The notes beneath the pieces were generated by a model. The model saw only the letters and a program-made list of their open reading frames with translations. It ran no database searches and was not told where the DNA came from. From contig NZ_CP132333.1 of NCBI RefSeq assembly GCF_030758935.1, positions 1,550,992 through 1,614,991 of the forward strand: 64,000 bases of DNA, in the 5' to 3' direction. A program made the position numbers and the translations under genes. This DNA is from Geothrix sp. PMB-07 (lineage in GTDB: Bacteria; Acidobacteriota; Holophagae; Holophagales; Holophagaceae). Positions 18,101 to 26,758 of the stretch are shown in pieces; positions within the stretch are counted from its first letter, which is position 1; each line of letters starts with the position of its first letter.

Positions 18101-18166
18101 CCTTCCCATGCCGCCTTCACCCAGACTGGCCTGCACCAGGTATTTGCCGATACGGCGGCCCTCCAT
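15143..18166 (-). CDS. Membrane Ser/Thr protein kinase with TPR-like C-terminal region
   Basis: The 1007-residue protein has a Hanks-type kinase domain at residues 1-270: glycine loop GEGGMGRVY, ATP-binding Lys 38, catalytic HRDLKPAN with Asp126, DFG at 148-150 and GTPAYMSPEQ in the activation segment. A basic juxtamembrane stretch and one membrane helix (about 294-314) follow. The remaining about 690 residues are helical TPR-like repeats, probably extracytoplasmic, presumably for protein binding. All catalytic residues are present, so it should be active. Its partners are unknown. It is divergent from an XRE regulator and overlaps the recG 3' end by eight bases. Seven C lie just upstream of the start, and no good ribosome binding site is seen. 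Confidence 0.93.
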   Translation of the reverse strand: MEGRRIGKYLVQASLGEGGMGRVYQALDATLGRVVALKLVQHGSHDAMVRLLLEAQALARVEHPHICRIYEVGEHEGLPFIAMQRVEGETLQEASARLGQREKIGLIRTVAEAIHAAHRLGLVHRDLKPANIMVTRDADGALQPVVLDFGLVRDVEGPDLTLTGMPMGTPAYMSPEQAEGESARVDRRSDVFSLGATLYELLLGRPPFEGQNPMDTLRRLSDGEAVAPRSLDPALPRDLDTILLTCLERNPARRYDTAKALAEDLGRFLEGEPIAAKRGTWLAKWVRRARRHPLLTASLGAVLLLLLTLAGLIARNRMALERTSRVAAQMGAVSREVETRMRLAYLLPAHSLAPDKAQVRARMAEVQALTAQLPEASTGPAYHALGRGHMALGEWGAARQNLERAWALGHRTAESALSLGLVQAELYQRRLRVVAQLKDPATRTLEREKLHRELRDPAFAHLQAGKGASPAPAHIEALILWLQGNAEGALRQAELALRQSPAAYEASLLAGAIHQQRYVEAIEAKDWPASEAEEAAIQASYEAAAAVGRCDPRALEGLACRLIFSHNDRGVYRDQEVDHLLEDTAAITRRLLELDAESARGHCCQAYVLWRRAQGPTDNRQAIEEARLATRFDPDDDYGWVLLAATLSRAVDHQWQAGQDPEAAIQESVAASEALLRLVPRGSHHGLIALEKLTKAKLRRYQYRLEAGRPDPRDEAEAQRATEEALHLEPQYQFFEQMAAWFHLHRAWQAMGEGRDPEADLEAILALSRRTEAASTFAARRLDLRVWALLARAEHRLRRREDPREPLSDLERSLQEGERLGGGAKLQVYAAKVALLQAQWDHAQGHSPVASLDRAAALARGLARAASGKGVAAWRAQAPLLQAEVALRRVECQLGHAQTAAAPLWPSQGWLSQTARPVAPSRSLQQALATAASVWTPGPDLDFERPGTRASLLASLHLLQATLARDAARWDQATQELDRLARRDTLLATFLRPARPPASGAKGDPLS

Positions 18167-18293
18167 CCCTGGTGGGGGGGATCATCGAAGCAGGAAGAGG
18201 GCTGCGGGTCGGGGGCCATGGGGGATGCTCCAGGTTAACCTTCCCGCGGCATCCCCCGTCGCGAAGAAGGGCCAGTTTGGTATCGTCAGGGCC

Positions 18294-18740
18294 ATGGTCA
18301 CCCGCGGTCCCTACGATTCCAGCAACGCCTCCGACTTCGACCCCCGGTCCCTGGGCGACCGCATCAAGAAGCTGCGCTGGCACCGCGGCTGGACCCAGAG
18401 CGACCTGAGCCAGGCCGTGAACACGGACCAAGCCATCATCTCCAACTGGGAGCGGGACAAGGCCAAGCCCTCGGGCGCCGCGCTGGCGGCCCTGGCCCAG
18501 GTGTTCGGGCTTTCCCCCACGGCCCTGGAGACGGGCGAGGGCTTCCACCTTCCCGATCCGCCTGTGGAGCGGGGGAAACGCGGGGGCCTGAACCTGGACC
18601 TGCCGGCTCCGGGGCAACACCCCATCACGCTGGTGGATGCTCCCAGCGGACAGGGACGGGGCCTGGAGTTCCAGGAGGCCCTGGCCCACCTGCTCAAGGC
18701 CACCCAGGCGGGTCGCCGCGTATGGTTGGTGGTGGAGTAG
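18294..18740 (+). CDS. XRE family helix-turn-helix regulator
   Basis: The 148-residue product carries a Cro/C1-type helix-turn-helix at residues about 20-75 (LGDRIKKLRWHRGWTQSDL, then the recognition helix in TDQAIISNWERDKAKPS). The C-terminal about 70 residues are Pro/Gly-rich then helical, with no known sensor domain. The ATG at 18294 gives the compact form; a longer frame reaching back into the divergent promoter is unlikely. It is divergent from the Ser/Thr kinase gene by 127 bases and lies upstream of a secreted protein whose promoter carries a perfect inverted repeat, a possible target. Confidence 0.88.
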   Translation: MVTRGPYDSSNASDFDPRSLGDRIKKLRWHRGWTQSDLSQAVNTDQAIISNWERDKAKPSGAALAALAQVFGLSPTALETGEGFHLPDPPVERGKRGGLNLDLPAPGQHPITLVDAPSGQGRGLEFQEALAHLLKATQAGRRVWLVVE

Positions 18741-18743
18741 CTC

Positions 18744-18768
18744 CATATTTCAAAATATGTAATTGACA
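18744..18768 (+). promoter_or_regulatory. Inverted repeat abutting a TTGACA -35 element
   Basis: A perfect seven-base inverted repeat (CATATTT-ca-AAATATG, 18744-18759) lies four bases before TTGACA at 18763-18768, in an AT-rich patch that contrasts with the surrounding GC-rich DNA. The -10 about 17 bases further is poor (ATCCTT near 18786). It looks like an operator plus -35 for the secreted-protein gene at 18858; the neighbouring XRE protein is a candidate binder. It could also act as a weak terminator of the XRE gene. Confidence 0.55.
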
Positions 18769-18857
18769 TTTTTTGAACCGAGCTCATCCTTGGGGTGAGC
18801 TTCACCGGTTTCTGCCCATTCCCGTTCTTCCCGTGCCCTGCTTTCAAGGAGCCTTCC

Positions 18858-19958
18858 ATGACGTGTGCCTTCGCACGCCCGCTGCTGGCGGGCCTGATCC
18901 TCCTCGCCCCCCTGGCTGCCGACGAGGCGTCAGCGCCCCCCAAGGCGGTGTTCACGGATTCCACCCCGGCGCCCCTGGGCACCACCCGGCGCGTGGCCAT
19001 TTCGCAGCTCGTGGTGTCCTTCCAGGCCTCGGTGGGCAAGACCATCGGCACCGGCGGCCTGGGGAAGGACCTGGCGAAGTACGGCCTCGGCGGCCTGCTG
19101 CGCCACGACAAGACCACGGAGACGGGCTACCTGCAGATGGACCTGGATCCCGAGTTGACCCATCGGCTGGCGAACACCCTCTACAGCCGCCTGCAGGCGG
19201 AACTGGCCGCCGCCGGTTTCGAGGTGGTGCCCGAGGCCGAGGTGGTGGGCCAGGAGGCCTACAAGGCGCTGCTCAAGGAGGCGGGCTATGCCAACAGTGC
19301 CCGCTTCTACAACGGGGACGGCGACACCCTGCTGGTGGCTCCGGACAGCCTGCCGCCCTACATGCCCTATGCGAAAGAGCTGGGCGAGTACTTCAACAGC
19401 GGCGAGCCAAAGACCTACCGTCCCGGCTGGATCAAGAAGATTCCCTTCGCCGGGGGCAGCAGCACGCCGGGTGGCCCCAAATTCTCGCTGGCGGGCTCGG
19501 TCTATGGCGTGCCTGACCTGGAGGTGAAGCTGGCCAAGGCCCTGAAGGCCCATGTGCTCAAGGCCCACCTGGTGGTGACGATCGGCGACCTCGATCTGAA
19601 GGCCACCCACGACTACAGCAACCTGCTCTATACCGACAAGGGCGCCACCACCATCACCTCGGGCAGCGCCGTCGCGGTGCTGGGTCTGAAGGCCTGGCAG
19701 ACGCGCCTCGCCTTCCGCACGCCCGAGGGCAGGGGGCAGTCCGCTGCCAAGCAGGGCAAGGTGGTGGCCGCCAAGGATGGCGATGTGGTGGTGACCCTGG
19801 ATCAGCCCCTCCGTGGGTTGGGCGACCACCTGTCGGTGAAGAGCACCAAGGAACTGGTGGGCGAGGTGGTCATCGCCGAACCCGACCTCTTCGCGACCCG
19901 CGCGCTGGACCTGCTCGATGGGGCGCAGAAGAAGCTGGTGGACCTCGTCAAGCGCTGA
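18858..19958 (+). CDS. Secreted protein of unknown function
   Basis: The 366-residue product begins with a clear Sec signal peptide (MTCAFARPLLAGLILLAPLAADE), cleaved probably after about residue 20. The mature part is mixed alpha/beta without a recognised motif. It contains glycine-rich phrases (GTGGLGKDLAKYGLGGLL) and Asp-rich beta strands (VVTIGDLDLKATHDYS), with a DGDVVVTLDQP-like turn near the end. The ATG at 18858 was preferred to one 21 codons earlier because it places the signal peptide correctly. Two Sel1-repeat genes follow, so it may belong to that operon. No function assigned. Confidence 0.75.
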   Translation: MTCAFARPLLAGLILLAPLAADEASAPPKAVFTDSTPAPLGTTRRVAISQLVVSFQASVGKTIGTGGLGKDLAKYGLGGLLRHDKTTETGYLQMDLDPELTHRLANTLYSRLQAELAAAGFEVVPEAEVVGQEAYKALLKEAGYANSARFYNGDGDTLLVAPDSLPPYMPYAKELGEYFNSGEPKTYRPGWIKKIPFAGGSSTPGGPKFSLAGSVYGVPDLEVKLAKALKAHVLKAHLVVTIGDLDLKATHDYSNLLYTDKGATTITSGSAVAVLGLKAWQTRLAFRTPEGRGQSAAKQGKVVAAKDGDVVVTLDQPLRGLGDHLSVKSTKELVGEVVIAEPDLFATRALDLLDGAQKKLVDLVKR

Positions 19959-19984
19959 CACTCATCCCCTCATCCGGAGAAACC

Positions 19985-20830
19985 ATGAAGACCCATCACG
20001 CCCTGTTCGTGTTGCCCGCCCTCTGCCTGACGGCCCAGGCGCCAGATCCGGCCGCCAAGATCGATGGCAGCACGCCCCTCGAGACCCTCACCGCGCTGGC
20101 CACCGCGGGTCGCGCCGATGCGCAGTTCGTGTTGGGGCTGCGCCACCACGAGGGCGCAGGCATGCCCGTGAACGAGGCGGAAGCGGCCAGCTGGTGGCGC
20201 AAGGGCGCCGAGCAGAAACACTCCGCCTGCCAGTACAACCTGGGCGTGCTGATCCTGAACGGGCGGGGCGTGGCGAAGGATGAGAAGGCGGGCGTGGCCC
20301 TGGTGCGCGCCGCCGCGGAGCAGGCCTACCACCCGGCGGAGAAATCCCTGGGCCAACTCTACGAGTTCGGCGACGGGGGCCTCGGCAAGGATCTGGTGGA
20401 GGCGGTGCGCTGGTACCGCAAGGCCGCCGAGGGGGGCGATGCGGATGCGCAGTACCGCGTGGGCTGGGCCTACCAGCAGGGGAAGGGCGGGCTGCCCAAG
20501 GATGCCTCCGAAGCGGTGGTCTGGTTCCGCCGCTCGGCCCAGCAGGGCTTTCCCACCGCGCTGCTGAACCTGGGGCTGCACCATGAGGAGGGCCTGGGCA
20601 CGGCGAAGAACGCCTCCATGGCCTTCGACTGCTTCAGCAAGGCCGCTGAAAAGGGGCTGGCCTCGGCCCAGCAGAAGGTGGGCTACTGCTACGCCACCGG
20701 CACGGGGACGTCCCAGGACCTGGTGCGCGCCGAATACTGGTGGAAGAAGGCGGCGGCCCAGGGAGACCAGGTGTCCCGCAACAACCTGGAACAGCTGAAG
20801 GCCATGAAGGCCGCCAAGGCGCGACGGTGA
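19985..20830 (+). CDS. Secreted Sel1-repeat protein A
   Basis: The 281-residue protein has a signal peptide (about residues 1-18) and then six or seven Sel1-like TPR repeats, each with the A-xx-W-xx-KAAE-x-G-xxxAQxxLG pattern (for example EAVRWYRKAAEGGDADAQYRVGWAY). Such solenoids bind partner proteins in the periplasm; the partner is unknown. The gene begins 26 bases after the secreted-protein gene and overlaps the next Sel1 gene by GTGA, so the three probably form one operon. Confidence 0.88.
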   Translation: MKTHHALFVLPALCLTAQAPDPAAKIDGSTPLETLTALATAGRADAQFVLGLRHHEGAGMPVNEAEAASWWRKGAEQKHSACQYNLGVLILNGRGVAKDEKAGVALVRAAAEQAYHPAEKSLGQLYEFGDGGLGKDLVEAVRWYRKAAEGGDADAQYRVGWAYQQGKGGLPKDASEAVVWFRRSAQQGFPTALLNLGLHHEEGLGTAKNASMAFDCFSKAAEKGLASAQQKVGYCYATGTGTSQDLVRAEYWWKKAAAQGDQVSRNNLEQLKAMKAAKARR

Positions 20831-21903
20831 GGCGGCTGCTCCTGCTGAGCCTGGCGGCGGCGCTGCCCGTGGGCGCCCAGGTGCGCCAGACCTACTACAG
20901 CCACCTGGGCGAGCGCGGCTCCAAGATCTACTACGAGCAGCGACTCTCCGCCGAGCGGCAGCGCGAACGGGCCAACCAGCAGCAGGCCCTGGAGGATGCC
21001 CGGAGCCGGCATGGCCTCTCCGGGGCTTCGGCCGCGTCGGATCCCACCGCGCCCCTGGGCCTGCTGGCGGGCACCTTGAGTTCCCTGGCCCAGCGCTTCC
21101 AGGCCCGGGCGCCGGAACCCCAGCTCACGGTGGAGCAGAAGCTGGCGAAGGTCCGCGCCAAGGCGGAACAGGGCGACCTGGAAGCCCAGACGGCCCTGGC
21201 CTGGGTGTATGCGAATGGCTACCGCGACAAGAACGGCTTCCAGGTTCCCAAAGACGAAACCCAGGCCCGGCATTGGGTGCGCCGGGCCGCAGAGGGGGGC
21301 GATCCCGCCAGCCAGATCGACCTGGGCATCCAACTGCTGTTCGCCGAGGATGGGGCGGGAGATGCGGTGGCCGGCGCCGGCTGGATCCAGAAGGCCGCGG
21401 CGCGCGGTCACGCCGATGCCCAGTACCTGCTGAGCATCCTGCTGGAGGCGGGCAAGGGCCTGCCCAAGGATCCCATCAAGGCCGCGGCCCTGCTGCGGTC
21501 CGCCGCGGAACGGGGCAGCGCGGGGGCCCAGGAGGCGCTGGGAGAGCACTTCTATTTCGGGGAGGGCATGCCTCGCGACGACCGCCAGGCCCAAGCCTGG
21601 TTCACACAGGCCGCGAATCAGGGCCTGGCCCTGGCCCAGTACAACCTCGGGGCCATGCACCTCAAGGAGCGGGGCGGGGTGGAGGGCTGGGAGGCCTTCA
21701 AAGTGGCGATGGGCTGGTTCCAGAAGGCCGCGCGCCAGGGGCAGGTGGATGCCCAGTATTCGCTGGGCTTCATGCATGCGAGTGGGGTGGGCACGGAGCC
21801 GGATCTGAACGAAGCCGAGTTCTGGTACACCCAGGCCGCGGAGCAGGGCGATGCCCCCAGCCGCAAGGCGCTGCAGGACATCGTGAGGCTCCGAAACCGC
21901 TGA
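20827..21903 (+). CDS. Secreted Sel1-repeat protein B
   Basis: A GTG at 20827 overlaps the stop of the preceding Sel1 gene (GTGA) and starts a good signal peptide (VRRLLLLSLAAALPVGAQ). The 358-residue product has an N-terminal charged linker of about 100 residues. At least five Sel1 repeats follow (for example QARHWVRRAAEGGDPASQIDLG). An alternative longer frame without signal peptide is rejected. It probably arose by duplication with the neighbouring Sel1 gene. Role unknown; scaffold or regulator of an envelope process is inferred only from the fold. Confidence 0.87.
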   Translation: MRRLLLLSLAAALPVGAQVRQTYYSHLGERGSKIYYEQRLSAERQRERANQQQALEDARSRHGLSGASAASDPTAPLGLLAGTLSSLAQRFQARAPEPQLTVEQKLAKVRAKAEQGDLEAQTALAWVYANGYRDKNGFQVPKDETQARHWVRRAAEGGDPASQIDLGIQLLFAEDGAGDAVAGAGWIQKAAARGHADAQYLLSILLEAGKGLPKDPIKAAALLRSAAERGSAGAQEALGEHFYFGEGMPRDDRQAQAWFTQAANQGLALAQYNLGAMHLKERGGVEGWEAFKVAMGWFQKAARQGQVDAQYSLGFMHASGVGTEPDLNEAEFWYTQAAEQGDAPSRKALQDIVRLRNR

Positions 21904-21910
21904 TCCCGCC

Positions 21911-24900
21911 TCAGTGGGCGGCCGAGTTCGCGCTGTCCTGCTCCGGAGCCGCACGGACCTGAGGTGGCGTGGGAGGGATCCTCAGGGTGAAGGTGGTGCC
22001 CACGCCTGGTGAAGACTCCAGGGCGATGGTGCCGCCCAGCAGATCGGTGAACTTCTTGACGAGGGTGAGGCCCAGGCCGGTGCCGCCGAACTTCCGCGTG
22101 GTGTTCTCGTCGGCCTGCACGAACTCGTCGAAGACCACGGCCTGCTGTTCGGAGCTCATGCCGATGCCATCATCCTGAACGCTGGCCAGAAGGTGTCCAT
22201 CCTCGGACCAGGCCCTGACCTGGACGTGTCCGTTCGTCGTGAACTTGGCCGAATTGCTGAGCAGGTTGACGAGGATCTGGCGCAGGCGGGTGGGATCGGA
22301 GTGGAAGTGCCCGGGTGCATCTTGGGCCTCGATGTCGAACTGATTTCGATTCTTCTCAACCAGGGGCCGCACGGTGGCGTCGAGATCCTCGAAGAACGGC
22401 CCCAGCTCGAAATCGCGGAGGTCCATGCGCATATGGCCTGCTTCGATTTTCGACATGTCGAGGATGTCGTCGATGAGGCTGAGGAGGTGCCTCCCGGCGC
22501 CCTGGATCTTCACCGCGTCTTTCCGGAGACCCGCCAAGGCAGGATCTTTCGTGTCCTCCTGGAGAAGCTCTGAGTAGAGAAGAATCGCGTTGAGGGGAGT
22601 CCGCAGTTCGTGGCTCATGTTCGCCAGGAAGGCGCTCTTGGCTCGGGACGCGGCCAGAGGCGCAGAGGTTTGTCGCGCCACTTCCTCCATCAGCTCGCGG
22701 TTGCGCCGCTCGAGGCTGGCCTGGCGAAGCTTCACAGCCAAGCCCACGAGGCCCATGAGGCCTAGGATTCCCAGGGTACGGACCCACCACCGCTCCCACC
22801 AGGCGGGACGCACTCTGAACTCGAATCGCGTCACCGGGCCCGGATCGCCCTGCCGGGTGAGGGCACGAAGCTCCAACACATGCGGTCCCGCCGGAATGCC
22901 TGCGTAGCGCAGATGGGGTGTCTCGAGTCGCACCCAATCTGAGTCCACCCCGGACAGTTTCGCCGCGTAAGAGATGGTGTCTTTGACCTGGTAGTTGGGA
23001 ACCATGAAGCGCACTTCCAGCTCGTTGAACTCGCGGGCCAGTTCAGGCACCGGCTCCAGCAAATCCAACAGTCGGCCGCCGCTGCGCGCCGAGAGCAGCA
23101 GGGGGGCGCGCAGGTCGGGGTGGCGGGGCAGGGGCATGGGATCATGGCTCACGAGGCCCGCGGGGGTGCCGAGCCAGACTCGGCCCGGTTCCACCAGAAT
23201 GGCGTTCTCGTCGCACTCAGGGCTGATGATGCGGTCCTCGGTGCCCAGCATGCGGAAGGTGCTGGGGTCATCCCCATCCAGGTACCCGAGGCCCCGGGCG
23301 GTGCCCAGCCAGATGCGACTTTGCTCCAGGGCCACGCCATAAAAGACGAGGTTGGTCCCGGCATCGGTGAGCGCCAGGGTCGCGGTGCGGGTGATGGTGC
23401 CGTTTTTCAGCCGATGCACTGTCAGGGCGCTGCGGTTCTTGTAGGCGATGACGAGCTTGCCCGTTGCATCCACCGCGGCCACCCAGGGGAGATCCGGCAA
23501 CAGGTCGGGTACCGGATGCCAAGCCCCGCTGTGCCAGAAGGACGCGGATTGATCATGGAGCATGAGGATGCCGCCGCCTGGCAAGGCCATCAGACTGCGC
23601 ACCCCGCGAAGTGCCGCACCGGGCGTGGGCATGGGTGTCCACATCCAGTTTCGGCCATCGCGCATGCCACGAACTGGATGCCCCTGCTCGTTGACCACCC
23701 AGGGCAGCCCGTCGGCATCCACGGCCACGCCCGCGCTGATGCGCGCCACGGGCAGAGGCTCGATGCGAAGCGCCTTGGTTGCCAGGGTCTTCGTGTCCAC
23801 CGTATGAACGGTTCCCCCGGGACTGCCTGTGGCCCAAAGGGTGCCATCTTCGGCCAGGGCCAAGGTCAGGAAGCGGCCCGGCAGCACCCGTTGGAACCGG
23901 GCCCCATCCAGCATCCAGAGCCCTGCGTCCATGGCCACCCAGAGGCGGTTCTGGTGATCGCGGAGCATCTGCCAAGTGGTATCGAGGGGCAGGCCGTCCT
24001 GGGGGCCATAGGAGCGCCAGCGGGTCTGGCCCAGGATCCGCAGCACGCCCTTGTCGGTGCGCAGCCAGAAGCCGCCCTCCTGATCGACGATGCCCCCCCG
24101 GGCATCATCCTGGGCGTGGCCAAAGGGTTCGCGGCGGTCCCCCCTCACCCGGGAGAGGCCTTCGGCGGCATCCACCCAGACCCAGCCCTGCCGATCCCGG
24201 CTCAGCCTGGAGATGTGGCTGTAGCCGCCTGCCATGCGCCGCCCGATCCAGCCCGAACCTTCGCCGCCGGGAAGCCGCCAGAGGGAGCTGCTGGTTCGCA
24301 CCCAGAGATCGCGGTCGCCATCCACAGCGATGTCGAGCAGGATTTCGCCCGGTGCGAATTGAGGGGATGCCAGGGGCTCCCAGTGGTTCTCCTGCCAATG
24401 CCAGATGGTGCGGGACGTGATGGCCCAGGCTCCGGACAAGGAGGGGTCCGCGAACAGGTGCGCCGGCAGTTCCTGGCCAGGCCAGGGCGTGGGAACGGTG
24501 AAGCCCTTGGGGGCATGCTCCACCCGGATGCCCTGGGAGGTGAGGGCCCAGAGGTGCCCTTCGGCGTCCCGGGCCACCTCCTGTACGGCCCCCTGGGGAA
24601 TGCCGTCGGCTTCCGTGAAGATCCGTGAGCGGCCGTGGCTGATGCGGGTGAGGCCGCCGTCTGTCGACACCCAGACGGCGCCATCCAGATCCACGGACAG
24701 GTTCAGGATGAAGCCCGGCGCCAAGGCCCCAGAGTAGGGCAAGAATTGGCGACCATCGAAGGTGGATAGTCCGCCCTCGGTACCCACCCAAAGCTGCCCC
24801 TCATGATCCTGGACCATGGAGGAGACCACCTCGCTGCCGAGCCCCTGCTCCGTGCCATAGCGCCGGACGGGAAACACCCCTGCCGCCTGGGCCTTCAGGG

Positions 24901-24961
24901 GAGGCATGGACAGAAGGCAAAGAAGGGCCAGGGCGCGCAACATCATTGGAGGAGAACCCAT
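21911..24961 (-). CDS. Sensor histidine kinase with two-component-regulator propeller
   Basis: The 1016-residue protein has an N-terminal signal peptide. About 650 residues of WVGTxGGL-type propeller repeats (Reg_prop) follow in the periplasm. Next are a Y_Y_Y-like domain (about 650-740) and one membrane helix near 745-765. The cytoplasmic part is a HisKA domain with the phospho-acceptor in MSHELRTPLNAIL, then a HATPase with N box, GTGLGLTLVKKF and a final GTTFTLRIP. There is no receiver or DNA-binding domain, unlike the hybrid versions common in Bacteroidetes, so a separate response regulator must exist and none is adjacent. Ligands of this group are often carbohydrates; here unknown. It lies downstream of coaD on the same strand. 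Confidence 0.93.
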   Translation of the reverse strand: MGSPPMMLRALALLCLLSMPPLKAQAAGVFPVRRYGTEQGLGSEVVSSMVQDHEGQLWVGTEGGLSTFDGRQFLPYSGALAPGFILNLSVDLDGAVWVSTDGGLTRISHGRSRIFTEADGIPQGAVQEVARDAEGHLWALTSQGIRVEHAPKGFTVPTPWPGQELPAHLFADPSLSGAWAITSRTIWHWQENHWEPLASPQFAPGEILLDIAVDGDRDLWVRTSSSLWRLPGGEGSGWIGRRMAGGYSHISRLSRDRQGWVWVDAAEGLSRVRGDRREPFGHAQDDARGGIVDQEGGFWLRTDKGVLRILGQTRWRSYGPQDGLPLDTTWQMLRDHQNRLWVAMDAGLWMLDGARFQRVLPGRFLTLALAEDGTLWATGSPGGTVHTVDTKTLATKALRIEPLPVARISAGVAVDADGLPWVVNEQGHPVRGMRDGRNWMWTPMPTPGAALRGVRSLMALPGGGILMLHDQSASFWHSGAWHPVPDLLPDLPWVAAVDATGKLVIAYKNRSALTVHRLKNGTITRTATLALTDAGTNLVFYGVALEQSRIWLGTARGLGYLDGDDPSTFRMLGTEDRIISPECDENAILVEPGRVWLGTPAGLVSHDPMPLPRHPDLRAPLLLSARSGGRLLDLLEPVPELAREFNELEVRFMVPNYQVKDTISYAAKLSGVDSDWVRLETPHLRYAGIPAGPHVLELRALTRQGDPGPVTRFEFRVRPAWWERWWVRTLGILGLMGLVGLAVKLRQASLERRNRELMEEVARQTSAPLAASRAKSAFLANMSHELRTPLNAILLYSELLQEDTKDPALAGLRKDAVKIQGAGRHLLSLIDDILDMSKIEAGHMRMDLRDFELGPFFEDLDATVRPLVEKNRNQFDIEAQDAPGHFHSDPTRLRQILVNLLSNSAKFTTNGHVQVRAWSEDGHLLASVQDDGIGMSSEQQAVVFDEFVQADENTTRKFGGTGLGLTLVKKFTDLLGGTIALESSPGVGTTFTLRIPPTPPQVRAAPEQDSANSAAH

Positions 24962-25022
24962 TCATTCTAATCGGGCGGGGCTGCCTCAGGCTCCAGTTTT
25001 CGAGTTGGGGCGAGCCTGTCAC

Positions 25023-25505
25023 TCAGGGTTTCTGAAGCCTTCCCGCGATGCGTTCCCGGAGGGTATCAGGCACCAGGTCGGCCAGGTTGCCGCCCATGCT
25101 GCCGATTTCCCTCACCAGGCGGCTGCTTACGGCGCTGTATTTCTCTTTGGGCATGAGGAAGACCGTTTCCAGTTCCGGCGCCAGCTTGCGGTTCATGAGG
25201 GCCATCTGGAATTCGTACTCGAAATCGCTGAAGGCGCGCACGCCTCGCACAATGAACTGGGCACCTTGGGACTTCGCGAAGTCCACCAGCAGGCCGTGGA
25301 AGCTGGTGATGACGATGTTGGGCCGGTCCCCCACGAGTTCCCGCAGCATGGCCACCCTTTCCTCGACACTGAAGGCCGGGCTTTTCGAGGGGTTGTAGAG
25401 GACCGCCACCACCAGCTTGTCCACGAGCTTTTCCGCCCGTTGGATGATGTCCCAGTGGCCGAGGGTCACGGGATCAAAGGAGCCTGGATAAATGGCCGTC
25501 CGCAC
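25023..25505 (-). CDS. coaD: Phosphopantetheine adenylyltransferase
   Basis: CoaD adenylylates 4'-phosphopantetheine to dephospho-CoA, the fourth step of coenzyme A synthesis. The 160-residue length is normal. The nucleotidyltransferase signature PGSFDPVTLGH is at residues 7-17, including the catalytic His, and the C-terminal SSRLVREI motif matches the ISSTxVRxL ATP-binding signature. The ATG at 25505 is clear. It is divergent from ddl by 107 bases in which I see no marked signal. Confidence 0.97.
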   Translation of the reverse strand: MRTAIYPGSFDPVTLGHWDIIQRAEKLVDKLVVAVLYNPSKSPAFSVEERVAMLRELVGDRPNIVITSFHGLLVDFAKSQGAQFIVRGVRAFSDFEYEFQMALMNRKLAPELETVFLMPKEKYSAVSSRLVREIGSMGGNLADLVPDTLRERIAGRLQKP

Positions 25506-25612
25506 GGGAACTCCGGGAAGGATCCTAGCCTAGCGCACCGGATGCGGCGCCGGTGTCACAGTGTTCCAGCCCACTGGTTTTGCGCGGGGGCGCTTGGGAG
25601 TACAGTGGTTGC

Positions 25613-26740
25613 ATGAGCGAGCAGCCAAGCAAGCAACTGGGCAAGCAACCGGGCGGGCCACTGAGCGTTGGTCTGCTCTTCGGCGGGGAATCCCCCGAGC
25701 ACGAAGTCTCCATTGTCACGGCGCGGGCCATCGCGGAGCATCTGGATCCCGCACGGTTCTTGGTGCGGCCCATGGGCATTGCGCGGAATGGCGTTTGGGC
25801 GGTCAATGGCGACCCCTTCGCCCGGCTGGCTGCGGGCGAACTGCCAGAGCGCAGCGACCATCCCTTCCTTCCGCTGGAAAGGGGCGCTGAAGCGCTGGCC
25901 TTGCCGGATCTCTTCTTCAATGCCCTCCATGGCGCCGGCGGTGAGGATGGCCAGATCCAGGGTTACCTGGAACTGCTTCACCGCCCCTACACCGGTGCCG
26001 GTCTGCTGGCCATGGCCGCGGGCATGGACAAGTGGATCACCAAGCGGCTGTGGGAATCCGAGGGGTTGCCGGTGGTGCCCTACGTGGGGCTCACCGAGGA
26101 ACGTTGGAACCGGGAACAAGCCGCATGCCTGGTGGATTGCGGGAAGCTGGGCCTGCCCCTGTTCGTGAAGCCCGCCAACCTGGGCAGCAGCATCGGCGTG
26201 GAGAAGGTCAAGCGTGCCGAGGATCTTCCTGGCGCCCTGGACCGGGCTTTCACCTTCGACCGCCGTGTGCTGGTGGAGCAGGGGCTCGACATCCGTGAAA
26301 TCGAGGTGGCGGTCCTCGGCGGGGATGAACCGCTGGTGTCCCAGCCCGGCGAAGTCATCGTGGCCGACGAGTTCTACACGTTCGAGGACAAATACCTCCA
26401 CGGCAAAAGCCGTACGGAGATCCCCGCCCAGATCCCCGAAGAACTGACGGACCTGGTTCGCAAGCTGGCGGCGAAGGCCTTCGCCGCCTCGGATGGCTAC
26501 GGCATGGCGCGGGTGGATTTCTTTTTGGAGCGGCTCACCGGGCGGATCTTTCTCAACGAGCTCAACTTCATTCCCGGCTTCACCAGCATTTCCATGTATC
26601 CCAAGATGATGGCCGCCAGCGGCGTGCCCTACGCCACCCTGCTCACCCGTCTCATCGATCTGGCCCTGGCCAGGCATGCCCAGACTGCGGCCAAACAGAA
26701 GGGGTTCCAATCCGGCAGTACGTGGTTCCAGAAGGGTTAA
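25613..26740 (+). CDS. ddl: D-alanine--D-alanine ligase
   Basis: Ddl joins two D-Ala with ATP for the peptidoglycan precursor, in the cytoplasm. The product has 375 residues. The N-terminal glycine loop GLLFGGESPEHEVS is at about residues 18-31, the ATP-grasp body has LPLFVKPANLGSSIGVEKV, and the metal site is in FLNELNFIPGFTSISMYPKM. The start at 25613 omits a non-conserved 20-codon extension. It fits the family with the Tyr/Phe-type omega loop not examined. It is divergent from coaD and followed by a gene with a flagellar-rod-like product. Confidence 0.96.
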   Translation: MSEQPSKQLGKQPGGPLSVGLLFGGESPEHEVSIVTARAIAEHLDPARFLVRPMGIARNGVWAVNGDPFARLAAGELPERSDHPFLPLERGAEALALPDLFFNALHGAGGEDGQIQGYLELLHRPYTGAGLLAMAAGMDKWITKRLWESEGLPVVPYVGLTEERWNREQAACLVDCGKLGLPLFVKPANLGSSIGVEKVKRAEDLPGALDRAFTFDRRVLVEQGLDIREIEVAVLGGDEPLVSQPGEVIVADEFYTFEDKYLHGKSRTEIPAQIPEELTDLVRKLAAKAFAASDGYGMARVDFFLERLTGRIFLNELNFIPGFTSISMYPKMMAASGVPYATLLTRLIDLALARHAQTAAKQKGFQSGSTWFQKG

Positions 26741-26758
26741 TTTCCCAGATTTTTTTAG

